Assembly (NCBI GenBank): GCA_028705785.1
Contig: JAQWCT010000149.1
Location: 1-6,841 of the forward strand
Source: Sulfurospirillaceae bacterium
GTDB lineage: Bacteria > Campylobacterota > Campylobacteria > Campylobacterales > Sulfurospirillaceae
DNA: 6,841 nt
Direction of reading: 5' to 3'
Made by a program: the position numbers and the translations under genes. Under the pieces are notes generated by a model, which was not told where the DNA came from, made no database searches, and saw only the letters and a list, made by a program, of their open reading frames with translations. This document shows positions 1-6,841 of this stretch, piece after piece (position 1 is the stretch's first letter; each line of letters begins with the position of its first letter).

Positions 1-69
1 TATGTGCCCTACATGTAAAAAAACTGCTACGGTAGCAACCTTTACCAGTGGCAAAGAGATGGTGATAGA

Positions 70-73
<4 letters not shown>
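1..73 (+). CDS. hyfH: HyfH/HycF-like hydrogenase ferredoxin subunit, C-terminal end only
   Basis: Only the last 23 codons are present, read in frame from base 2 to a TGA at 71-73. They contain a CPTCKK motif followed by a short tail. From memory of the family, E. coli HyfH ends with a comparable CPECKQ motif, then about 20 residues. HyfH/HycF proteins carry 4Fe-4S clusters that pass electrons between the formate dehydrogenase or other donor and the hydrogenase small subunit in the cytoplasmic arm of the complex. The stop overlaps the next gene as ATGA, which fits translational coupling and the usual order hyfH-hyfI. The 4Fe-4S motifs themselves lie upstream of the window, so the call rests on the tail motif plus position. 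Confidence 0.72.
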
Positions 74-894
<821 letters not shown>

Positions 895-1248
895 GTGGTA
901 GAAGTTTACAAACTCATCAAAAGGCATCTTGATGGTGCAAAATCGGGTGATGCAAAGGTTGATCAGATCAAAATCTTTTCAACCTGCATCGGGCATGGCG
1001 TTGGAACGATTGATTTTAGCGAGAAAGTCTTAGAAATCACAGAAGCTGAATATGAAGAGATTTTACAACAAGGTGGTGAGTATCTAAAATTTAAGATTGG
1101 TAATTTGAGTAAATACTTTGAAATAGAAATCTTTCCCGAACATGCAATGAAGCTTTTACCCCAAATGATGGAATGCCCTCTTAAAGAGATACTCAAGGGC
1201 TTAAATGAAGGCTACTTAGTTCTTAGAAAAGATTTTAAAAACACATAA
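895..1248 (+). CDS. hycH: HycH/HyfJ-family hydrogenase maturation protein
   Basis: This 117-residue soluble protein has no signal peptide or membrane segment. The recognisable part is STCIGHGVGTIDF (about residues 29-41), which lines up with the IGHHLGVIDC segment of E. coli HycH as I recall it. The rest is weakly similar, and the protein is somewhat shorter than the 136-residue E. coli one. HycH is needed for maturation of the hydrogenase-3 large subunit, but its biochemical role is not settled. Start is GTG, with a good Shine-Dalgarno sequence 8 bases upstream. The gene abuts the small-subunit stop (TAA|GTG) and shares its frame, and is followed 17 bases later by the protease gene. The order small subunit, HycH, HycI is that of E. 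coli hyc. The call rests on one motif plus operon position. Confidence 0.82.
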   Translation: MVEVYKLIKRHLDGAKSGDAKVDQIKIFSTCIGHGVGTIDFSEKVLEITEAEYEEILQQGGEYLKFKIGNLSKYFEIEIFPEHAMKLLPQMMECPLKEILKGLNEGYLVLRKDFKNT

Positions 1249-1253
1249 ATTGT

Positions 1254-1257
1254 AAGG
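1254..1257 (+). promoter_or_regulatory. Ribosome binding site for hycI
   Basis: AAGG sits 8 bases before the GTG at 1266, in the 17-base gap after the hycH stop. It fixes GTG rather than a later codon as the start, and the GNELRGDDG motif then falls at the usual distance from the N terminus. Confidence 0.6.
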
Positions 1258-1265
1258 AATATCAA

Positions 1266-1712
1266 GTGAAAAAAGCACTTTTATGTGTTGGTAATGAACT
1301 TAGAGGCGATGATGGTGTCGCCATCGCGGTGGGGCGATTGGTGGAAGAACACTTGCCCCAATGGAAAGTTTTTTTTGGTTACGATATGCCCGAAAATGAG
1401 TTTGCCTCTTTGCGTGAATTTGAACCCGATGTCATTGTTGTTGTTGATGCGATGAGTGGTTTTAAAGAAGACAAGATAGAGTTTATAGATCTTAGTGATG
1501 AACGAACCTATATCTACTCAACACACAATCTCCCCACGCCCATTCTGATTAGTTACCTTAGAAATATTTGCACCAAAACCATCTTTTTAGGCATTTGTGT
1601 TTTGCTTGAAAATGTCTTACACTTTACCGAAGGTTTGAGTGATAATGCTAAAACTTCAGCCCTTAAAGCCCTTGATAAACTCAAAGAACTCGATGCAATG
1701 CTTGATAGTTAA
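1266..1712 (+). CDS. hycI: HycI-type hydrogenase maturation endopeptidase (peptidase M52)
   Basis: This 148-residue cytoplasmic protease of the M52/HybD family removes the C-terminal peptide of the hydrogenase large subunit after nickel insertion. The N terminus LLCVGNELRGDDGV (residues 5-18) is the family signature. By alignment with E. coli HycI the nickel-sensing residues should be D16, D61 (in VVVDAM) and H87 (in STHNLP). All three are present, as is the PEN motif (residues 42-44), so it looks functional. It is slightly shorter than E. coli HycI (156 residues) at the C terminus. Start is GTG. Its substrate should be the HyfG/HycE-like large subunit, presumably encoded upstream in the same operon. 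It is the last gene of the cluster: a palindromic spacer and an unrelated gene follow. Confidence 0.93.
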   Translation: MKKALLCVGNELRGDDGVAIAVGRLVEEHLPQWKVFFGYDMPENEFASLREFEPDVIVVVDAMSGFKEDKIEFIDLSDERTYIYSTHNLPTPILISYLRNICTKTIFLGICVLLENVLHFTEGLSDNAKTSALKALDKLKELDAMLDS

Positions 1713-1739
1713 GTCAAAAAATCCTCCTTTGCCATACCA

Positions 1740-1769
1740 ATAAAAATCTTTACATGTAAAGATTTTTAT
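1740..1769. repeat. Perfect 30-bp palindrome centred on TTTACATGTAAA
   Basis: Bases 1740-1754 are the exact reverse complement of 1755-1769. The centre is TTTACATGTAAA, flanked by ATC/GAT and outer A/T runs. As RNA it can form a hairpin with an A-rich left arm and a U-rich right arm, so it could be a weak bidirectional terminator for the hydrogenase operon. The stem is very AT-rich (four G-C pairs at most, and fewer after leaving bases for a loop). A protein binding site is equally possible. It lies 27 bases after the hycI stop. Confidence 0.85.
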
Positions 1770-1824
1770 AATAATTTGCTATTTTGATGCTACGCATACA
1801 TGATACACTAAAGTAGTTTTTGGT

Positions 1825-1830
1825 CATAAT
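1825..1830 (+). promoter_or_regulatory. Possible -10 box upstream of the FIST-MCP gene
   Basis: CATAAT lies 42 bases before the ATG at 1872, downstream of a T-rich stretch. No convincing -35 element is visible at 16-18 bases, though Campylobacterota promoters often lack one. This is the best candidate in the 159-base spacer (1713-1871), and it is weak. Confidence 0.28.
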
Positions 1831-1871
1831 ATGTGCGCGGAGAAACAACAAAATAAAAAGGAACAAATCAA

Positions 1872-2114
1872 ATGTTTTCATTTTTTAAATCCCAAACAAA
1901 AATATCTTCTCAAGTAGCCACAAATACGCCTGTTGTAACGCTTGTCTTATCTCAATCACAAATCCACAGTGGAAAGTTGAATACTTTGGGGATAAGCCCA
2001 AAAATGGTCATAGGCTATGTTCCACCCTCTTTAGATTTTTCACACATTTCTATGGAGCTTAAAAAAGTGTTACCTTTGGATACAGTATTGGTTTTATCGA
2101 GTACAGCTGGCTAG
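1872..2114 (+). pseudogene. FIST_N N-terminal fragment ending at in-frame TAG
   Basis: This 80-residue open frame ends in VLVLSSTAG immediately before TAG. The STAG motif is the conserved end of the first half of FIST_N, where intact proteins usually continue with E or Q and a hydrophobic residue. The next codons after the stop (TTG TGT AAT, LCN) continue the pattern in the same frame. GAG or CAG changed to TAG by one base would explain it. The earlier segment MVIGYVPPSLDFSHISMELKKVLP is also typical FIST_N. On its own this piece is only a partial domain and is unlikely to fold. Confidence 0.75.
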
Positions 2115-3119
2115 TTGTGTAATTTTGATAACCATAAGGCATTAAACTATTTATATTCACAAGGAAATATGGAAAGTAGTGAGAACATTGTTTTGATGTT
2201 ATTTGATGCATGTATGATTCAAGATGTTTTCGTTGCTAGTATTCCTTTGCACAGTGAAACGATTGCGACAAGCAGTTTGAGTGTGAGTGAGCGCATCGAA
2301 GCTATCTCAAAAGAGATACAAAAAATCAATATTCCCTTTAAACTCAACCATGAAGATGCGCTAGAATATACCCTAATAGATGGACTTTCTGCGAGTGAGA
2401 GTTTCTTGATGGAAGCTGTTTATAATGTTGGTAAATTTCCCTGTTTTTTAGTAGGCGGAAGTGCGGGAGGAAAACTTGATTTTCAAGCGACTTATCTTTT
2501 TGATGGGAATCGAGTACTAAGACACCATGCCGTAATTACATTGATTAAATTTGCTGCTCCGTATCGCTTTGCAATTTTTAAGAGTCAAAATTTTAAAAAA
2601 ACTACTACGACCTTTACCATTCTTGAAGCCAATCCACTCAGACGAACAGTTTCTGGCATTTTGGATAAAAAAAATAATGAACACATTGGCATCATCGAAG
2701 TACTATGTCGTCATTTTACATGTAAACCTGAAGAACTAGAGGCAAAACTTGCCAATTTTACCTTTGGTATAGAGATAGATAATGAGCTTTATGTTCGTTC
2801 TATCGCCTCAATTGATAGGCAAAATAATACTATTCATTTTTACTGCGATATTGAAGCAGGAGAAGAGCTTTTATTGTTGGAAAAAACCGATTTTATTCAA
2901 ACAACCAACAAAGACTACATACGCTTTTGTCAAAATAAACCAAAACCAGTTGCTGCCATTTTTAACGATTGTATTTTGAGAAGGCTCTTTAATCAGTCTT
3001 CTTTAAATAACCTGAGTACATTTAAAGAGATTCCTATAGCAGGGTTCTCAACATTTGGTGAGCTTTTAGGTATTAATATCAACCAAACGCTTACAGCTAT
3101 CTTTTTTCTACAAACTTGA
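2115..3119 (+). pseudogene. FIST core fragment (rest of FIST_N plus FIST_C)
   Basis: This open frame of about 334 codons lies in the same frame as the preceding fragment, right after its TAG. FIST_N features include GLSASESFLMEAVY and the glycine-rich VGGSAGGKLDF. FIST_C features include PVAAIFNDCILRRLF and PIAGFSTFGELLGI, followed by NQTLTAIFF. The frame then runs off into LQT-stop, whereas the alternative frame continues FYKLEG, the likely original reading. If translation restarts, ATG at 2169 has AAGGA only 3 bases upstream (closer than usual), and TTG at 2115 has no clear ribosome site. Either start would miss the first part of FIST_N. Confidence 0.75.
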
Positions 3120-3132
3120 GGGAACTGCCTCT

Positions 3133-3879
3133 TTGGAAGGGGAATACATCAGCCATTTTGTTCAAAAATACGCTGGATTTAAAAGTTACTTTTTAGTACG
3201 AAAAATCAATCGCCAAACAATGATTGATGGTATCAATGAAGCGATGCTCGTGCAGGTAAAAGAGAGTGTTCCTGTGATTCAGATTATAGGAACAGCACTT
3301 TCTCAGGCTGTATTATCAATAAAAAATATCGAAGACCAACTCATGGGGATTAAAAATCAATTTGTTCTTTTTTCTGTTGATATGGAAAAGAGTAGCCAAA
3401 GTAACACAGAATTAGTCCACGAAGCAGATAATTTGACCCATTATGTTCAAGATATTCGCTCCGTTTTGGGTATTATCTCCGATATTGCAGATCAAACTAA
3501 TCTTCTCGCACTCAATGCCGCTATCGAAGCAGCGTGTGCAGGAGAACATGGGCGTGGTTTTGCCGTTGTTGCAGATGAGGTACGAAAGTTAGCTGAGCGA
3601 ACTCAAAAGAGCCTCTCCGAAACGAATGTTTCAGTCAACACAATCGTTCAAGCAGTAGAAACTATTAGCAATGTGATGCGCTCCATCAGTGGAGATCTTT
3701 CAAAAATGACGCACAACAGTTCGAATTTGTCACTTAATATGAACGAACTCTCATCACAAAGCCAAGAGGTTGCTAAAGAGTTAGAATCTCAATTGAGCCT
3801 TACAAAACAGCTTAATATAGAGCTTGATAAGTTAAGTGTTTATGAAAAAACGCTGGATATTTTAAATAATTCACAATAG
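3133..3879 (+). pseudogene. MCP signalling-domain fragment of the broken chemoreceptor
   Basis: This open frame of 248 codons from a TTG contains a clear MCP cytoplasmic hairpin. DIADQTNLLALNAAIEAA is followed by CAGEHGRGFAVVADEVRKLAER (residues 118-156 of the frame), with heptad-like helices on both sides. The position normally occupied by Arg in AARAGE is Cys (codon TGT, 3535-3537). There is no ligand domain, membrane segment or HAMP, and no obvious CheR/CheB-binding C-terminal pentapeptide. Upstream in the same frame the sequence remains open and FIST-like (SFFYKLEGTASLEG), which shows it was once joined to the FIST part. TTG at 3133 has GAGGG 10 bases upstream, so separate translation is conceivable. 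Confidence 0.78.
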
Positions 3880-3903
3880 AGGACTTTTAAAGTTCCTCTA
3901 TTG
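3874..3903. terminator. Hairpin between convergent genes, possible bidirectional terminator
   Basis: CAATAGAGG (3874-3882) pairs exactly with CCTCTATTG (3895-3903). ACTTT (3883-3887) pairs with AAAGT (3889-3893), leaving one bulged T at 3894 and a very tight tip. The stop codon of the MCP frame (3877-3879) lies inside the left arm, and the stop of the convergent minus-strand gene is 15 bases beyond the right arm. Neither side has a clean T-run, so it is not a textbook intrinsic terminator. Position and stem strength still make transcription termination the likely role. Confidence 0.6.
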
Positions 3904-3917
3904 CGTTGATTGTGGAT

Positions 3918-6461
3918 TTAGAGAGCCTCTTTTTTCTTAATTGATTTTAGTTCGATGATGCGTAAGATGATGGCAGAATAGTAAGGAATACTCTGAATCA
4001 ATAGCGTAAATGCGAAGATGTAAATCTCTGTTATGCGTGTAAAGTTAGTGAAATAAAGCGCAAAAAATGCAATGGTTAAAAGTGTTGCTAAAATCATCTC
4101 ATGCTTGATAGGATTGACACTTTTACCTTTTTTGGTATTGCCCCCTTTTTCGGTGCGTTTAAAAGGGAGTCCATCTTTAACAAAGCCATCAAATACTGCT
4201 TTAAAGATAACCAGTTGTAAACTCATGGATGCAATGGCACTTAAGACTGTCTCTTTGATACCCATTTTGACACGCGTATGGTATAAAATAAAGGCATGTA
4301 AGATATTGACTAAAAACGCCACCATGATAGGAAGAGTGAGTGGTAAGGTAGGAATTGTGACGCCTACAAAGATGATAAAAGGTACCCAAAAAATATTTAA
4401 AAAGGCTGTAAGTGCACCAAAAGCATCGGAAAGCCAAAAAAACCAACCTGCTACAAAATGGTATTTTTGATAAGGTGTTAGCGTGGTTGAAGAGGGCATA
4501 AAATGACGCCAATGTCTTTTTAAAATCTGAATAGCTCCATAAGCCCAACGGTGTCGTTGTGTTCTAAAAGCCTCAACAGTATCTGGTAACAGGCCCCATC
4601 CATAGCGTCTATTGGTATAATGTGCTGTGTAGCCCGCTTCAAAAAGGCGAAGGCCAAGTTCAGAATCTTCTACGATGGTATAAGTTGTCCAGTCACCTAC
4701 TTCATGCATAGCAGAGAGTCTAGTCATCAGCATTGTTCCATGTGCGACAATGGCATTTTCTTCGTTTCTCTCCACCATTCCAATATCGAAAAACCCTGCA
4801 TACTCTGCATTCATTGCTTGTTTAATGAGGGATTCTGTTCCATCGCGATGGTCTTGCGGTGCTTGAACAAGAGCCACTTTTGGATCGTCAAAGAGAGGTA
4901 CAAGGTCAACTAACCAGTTTTTATCAACCATATAATCTGCATCAATAACCGCTAAAATCTCTGCTTTTTCATTCGTATACTTGAGTGCTTCATTTAATGC
5001 CCCAGCTTTAAAACCTTTACATGTAATGTTTAAAAAGACAAATTTTTCACCCAATTTAGCACAATGCTCTTCAATTGGTTTCCAATAAAACTCTTCAGGA
5101 GTATTGTTGATAACGACTAAAACTTCGTAGTTGGTATACTTCATTTTTGCCAATGAATCGAGCGTTTCAATCAAAACATGCGGCTGTTCTTTATAGGCAG
5201 GTACATGAATAGAGACAAAAGGAACTTTATCAGACTTTAGATTTAATGGTGCCAATCGCTCAGGCGCAATTCCCAGTGTACATTTAAAGAGTTCGTTAAT
5301 TTTAGCAAGGGTAATGATGACCAAAGGAATCATCAAAAAGATTCCCATCGTCCACATAATCCACATTCCAAAATTGAGATAGTAAATAAAAGGGTAGGTG
5401 GCTGCCATCGCAATACCAAAACCCATAGCTTGTGCTGCTGCTGCGTAAGTGATTGAATGCGCGAAGTTCACTCTTTGATTGCGTAAACCATAAAAAGTAA
5501 GCAAAATACCAAAAAAGACAGAAGCACCCATTTGATAACGCCATAGAGGATTAACGATAGTTTCTTCTACAAACTGAAATTTAGGTTTTTTATTGATGTC
5601 AAATAAACCCCAGTAAGGTCCGACACTTCCCTCATGTACCCCTTTCCATGGTTGGTCAAATGCCTCAACGATGTTGTAACTCCACTTTTGCGCTTTTGCC
5701 ATCTCTAAAAAACCACTAATAGCCGCGATTTGATTAGGCAGTGTAGCTTCGGCTCGTTCATTGTTGTAGCCACTACTTGGCCAACCAAACTCCCCAATAG
5801 TAATAGGTTTATTAGGGTAAAGTTTAGCGATAGATTCTCGTTTTTCTTTGGTAAATGCGAGCACTTCCCCGATAGGCATTTTTTCCCAGTAAGGAAGAAT
5901 ATGAACATTGATAAAATCAACATGATTAGGGAGTTCAGTGTTGGTTAGCCAAATATGCTGCACTTCTGCAGTGGTTACAGGAATTCTGGTTCGTTTGGAA
6001 ACTCTATCAATATAAGCCATTAATTCTTCAGGTTTCATATCATCTCGTAGTAAAACCTCATTCCCTACAATAATCGTAGCGATTCTTGGGCTATATTCTT
6101 TTAAGATTTCAAAAAGTGTTTCAATTTCTGCTTCATTTGCCCCTTTATCGGTCGAAAGCCACAATCCCACATCTACTTTGAGCTTTGTATCTTTAATGGC
6201 TAAGAGAACTCTTTGTGCATCTGAAATAGCGTAAGTTCTTACTTTTTTAGCGATTAATGCGATGCTTTTCATATCAGAGGCAATTTCTTCATCACTTTTG
6301 GGTGCCTTTTCAAATCCCTTATAAGGCGTATAAGAGAGAGATTCTAACATACCATTGATTTGAGGGGAAATGATAATTTTATCGCCACCTTTTACCCAGA
6401 TAAGTGCTTGAAAAAGTGAAGTAATGATGATCGATAGTAAGATATATTTGAAGTATTTCAA
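3918..6461 (-). CDS. GH17-GT2 fusion membrane protein, probable beta-glucan synthase (NdvB/NdvC-like)
   Basis: About 847 residues from the preferred TTG at 6461. This has GGGAG 8 bases upstream; the longer reading from TTG at 6476 would put that site inside the gene. Order of parts: one N-terminal membrane anchor (about 5-23); a GH17-like domain (about 40-300) with candidate catalytic glutamates in IVGNEVLLR (E135) and GEFGWPSSG (E224); several membrane helices (about 308-388); a GT2 domain with HVPAYKE (about 419-425), DAD (507-509), ED in IVEDSE (598-599) and QRHRW (635-639); then about five further helices. The D, D, D, QxxRW set is that of processive synthases such as cellulose and beta-1,3-glucan synthases. 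In proteobacterial homologues the GH17 part acts as a beta-1,3-glucosyltransferase that remodels the chain. No PilZ domain is seen. The gene stands alone, so the product is inferred. Confidence 0.86.
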   Translation of the reverse strand: MKYFKYILLSIIITSLFQALIWVKGGDKIIISPQINGMLESLSYTPYKGFEKAPKSDEEIASDMKSIALIAKKVRTYAISDAQRVLLAIKDTKLKVDVGLWLSTDKGANEAEIETLFEILKEYSPRIATIIVGNEVLLRDDMKPEELMAYIDRVSKRTRIPVTTAEVQHIWLTNTELPNHVDFINVHILPYWEKMPIGEVLAFTKEKRESIAKLYPNKPITIGEFGWPSSGYNNERAEATLPNQIAAISGFLEMAKAQKWSYNIVEAFDQPWKGVHEGSVGPYWGLFDINKKPKFQFVEETIVNPLWRYQMGASVFFGILLTFYGLRNQRVNFAHSITYAAAAQAMGFGIAMAATYPFIYYLNFGMWIMWTMGIFLMIPLVIITLAKINELFKCTLGIAPERLAPLNLKSDKVPFVSIHVPAYKEQPHVLIETLDSLAKMKYTNYEVLVVINNTPEEFYWKPIEEHCAKLGEKFVFLNITCKGFKAGALNEALKYTNEKAEILAVIDADYMVDKNWLVDLVPLFDDPKVALVQAPQDHRDGTESLIKQAMNAEYAGFFDIGMVERNEENAIVAHGTMLMTRLSAMHEVGDWTTYTIVEDSELGLRLFEAGYTAHYTNRRYGWGLLPDTVEAFRTQRHRWAYGAIQILKRHWRHFMPSSTTLTPYQKYHFVAGWFFWLSDAFGALTAFLNIFWVPFIIFVGVTIPTLPLTLPIMVAFLVNILHAFILYHTRVKMGIKETVLSAIASMSLQLVIFKAVFDGFVKDGLPFKRTEKGGNTKKGKSVNPIKHEMILATLLTIAFFALYFTNFTRITEIYIFAFTLLIQSIPYYSAIILRIIELKSIKKKEAL

Positions 6462-6469
6462 AGCAAGAG

Positions 6470-6474
6470 CTCCC
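6470..6474 (-). promoter_or_regulatory. Ribosome binding site that decides the start of the glucan synthase-like gene
   Basis: On the minus strand GGGAG lies 8 bases before TTG at 6461-6459, whose next codons begin a typical lysine-plus-hydrophobic anchor (KYFKYILLSIII). An alternative TTG at 6476-6474 overlaps this site and has only a T-run before it, so the shorter protein is preferred. Confidence 0.62.
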
Positions 6475-6489
6475 AAAAAAAATTGAGTG

Positions 6490-6495
6490 ATTTTA
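6490..6495 (-). promoter_or_regulatory. Possible -10 box of the glucan synthase-like gene
   Basis: On the minus strand TAAAAT (5 of 6 to TATAAT) lies about 28 bases upstream of the TTG at 6461. No good -35 is visible. It sits in the same short divergent spacer as the ABC-F promoter, so the two may interfere. This is a weak call. Confidence 0.3.
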
Positions 6496-6502
6496 CAATA
6501 AA

Positions 6503-6531
6503 TTTGTTTAAAAGCGTGTGAGTGATATAAT
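6503..6531 (+). promoter_or_regulatory. Promoter of the ABC-F gene, extended -10
   Basis: TATAAT at 6526-6531 is a perfect consensus -10 preceded by TGA (6523-6525), forming an extended -10. TTTGTT (6503-6508) or TTGTTT (6504-6509) lies 17 or 16 bases upstream as a partial -35. Transcription would start near 6538, leaving a leader of about 20 bases before ATG at 6558. This is a vegetative sigma-70 type promoter. Confidence 0.72.
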
Positions 6532-6557
6532 CGCGAAAAAATAAGAAAGAGATATCA

Positions 6558-6841
6558 ATGGTAGAAGTGAATAATTTAACGATGCGTTTTTCGCATCAAT
6601 TGCTTTTTGAAAACATCAATTTAAAGTTAGATAGAGGCAAAAGATATGGGCTTATTGGTGCTAATGGTGCGGGTAAGACGACATTTTTAAAAATTTTGGC
6701 AGGTGAGCTAGAACAAACCAATGGCAATATATCAATTGAAAATGGTTTAAGAGTAGGCGTTTTGAGCCAAAATCAATATGCTTTTGAAGAATACACGCTT
6801 AAAGATGCTGTTATGTACGGGAATAAAAGACTTTTTGATGC
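6558..6841 (+). CDS. ybiT: YbiT-like ABC-F ATPase, N-terminal part
   Basis: The first 94 codons of a gene that continues beyond the window. The protein starts with an ATP-binding cassette lacking membrane segments: Walker A GANGAGKT at residues 34-41, then VGVLSQNQYAFEE (67-78) containing the Q-loop. The run RYGLIGANGAGKTTF and the following QNQYAFEEYTLKDAV closely match E. coli YbiT as I recall it, better than EttA, Uup or YheS. ABC-F proteins are soluble, have two cassettes, and act at the ribosome E site to relieve stalled or difficult translation. YbiT's exact target is less clear. ATG at 6558 has a weak purine-rich site (AAGAGA) shortly upstream. The second cassette and linker cannot be seen, so the subfamily is an inference. 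Confidence 0.88.
   Translation, partial: MVEVNNLTMRFSHQLLFENINLKLDRGKRYGLIGANGAGKTTFLKILAGELEQTNGNISIENGLRVGVLSQNQYAFEEYTLKDAVMYGNKRLFD

Larger units (their letters stand above)
1872..3879 (+). pseudogene. Broken FIST-sensor methyl-accepting chemotaxis protein (amber plus frameshift)
   Basis: Three adjacent reading frames make up one interrupted gene. Skipping the TAG at 2112-2114 and removing one T from the T6 run at 3102-3107 gives a continuous protein of about 668 residues. It would consist of FIST_N, then FIST_C up to about residue 411, a short linker, and a cytoplasmic MCP signalling domain (about 421-668). FIST domains are thought to bind small ligands such as amino acids. Fused to an MCP module they would form a soluble chemoreceptor signalling through CheW/CheA. 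There are no membrane segments and no HAMP domain. The start ATG at 1872 has AAGGA 9 bases upstream. An Arg-to-Cys change in the MCP tip is a third sign of decay. Sequencing error, recent pseudogenisation or recoding could explain the breaks; decay seems likeliest. Confidence 0.82.

Noticed and set aside
1822..1836. Sigma-54-like GG...GC pattern (TGGTCAT...GTGC) upstream of the FIST-MCP gene.
   Set aside because: The GG and GC pairs are 11 bases apart, not the required 10, and the flanking bases match poorly.
2112..2114. Programmed recoding of TAG, for example as pyrrolysine.
   Set aside because: No pyl genes are visible, the group is not known to use pyrrolysine, and two other lesions in the gene favour decay.
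3100..3110. T6 run as a classical phase-variable contingency locus.
   Set aside because: Six bases is short compared with the long homopolymer tracts usual for phase variation, and the upstream amber would keep the gene off anyway.
4072..4470. Plus-strand 132-codon open frame, and others such as 4620-4913 and 5730-5948.
   Set aside because: They lie antisense within the glycosyltransferase gene, which has clear domain motifs. They show no family motif and no good ribosome site.

Overview
The window looks like AT-rich chromosomal DNA from a Campylobacterota (epsilonproteobacterial) bacterium, most plausibly Sulfurospirillum or a close relative. This is inferred from gene content (a Hyf/Hyc-type group 4 hydrogenase cluster, a FIST-domain chemotaxis transducer, a GH17-GT2 glucan synthase-like protein), base composition and a recurring TTTACATGTAAA palindrome. 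It was not checked by any search.

Left part (1-1712, + strand): the 3' end of a formate-hydrogenlyase/hydrogenase-4 type operon. It contains the last codons of a HyfH/HycF-like ferredoxin subunit, the NiFe small subunit HyfI/HycG, the HycH/HyfJ maturation protein, and the HycI endopeptidase that trims the large subunit. Coupling is tight: a 4-base ATGA overlap, then a directly abutting TAA|GTG, then a 17-base gap. The catalytic large subunit and the membrane subunits must lie upstream of the window.

Middle part (1713-3917): a 159-base spacer with a perfect 30-bp palindrome and a possible promoter, followed by a FIST-sensor plus methyl-accepting chemotaxis (MCP) gene that is broken. An in-frame amber codon (2112-2114) falls inside the FIST_N domain. 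An apparent one-base excess in a T6 run (3102-3107) throws the MCP half into another frame. A normally invariant Arg in the MCP hairpin tip reads Cys. Without the first two lesions the gene would encode one protein of about 668 residues. A strong hairpin at 3874-3903 separates it from the convergent gene.

Right part (3918-6841): on the minus strand, a single large membrane protein fusing a periplasmic GH17-like domain to a processive GT2 glycosyltransferase, probably a beta-glucan (NdvB/NdvC-like) synthase. Its corrected start is a TTG at 6461. A short divergent promoter region follows, with a good extended -10 box at 6523-6531. It drives the 5' end of a YbiT-like ABC-F ATPase that runs off the window.

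I see no tRNA, rRNA, CRISPR, insertion sequence or attachment site. No gene-free stretch exceeds 300 bases. The best candidates for a second look are the broken FIST-MCP gene and the TTTACATGTAAA motif. I found no convincing entirely new system.
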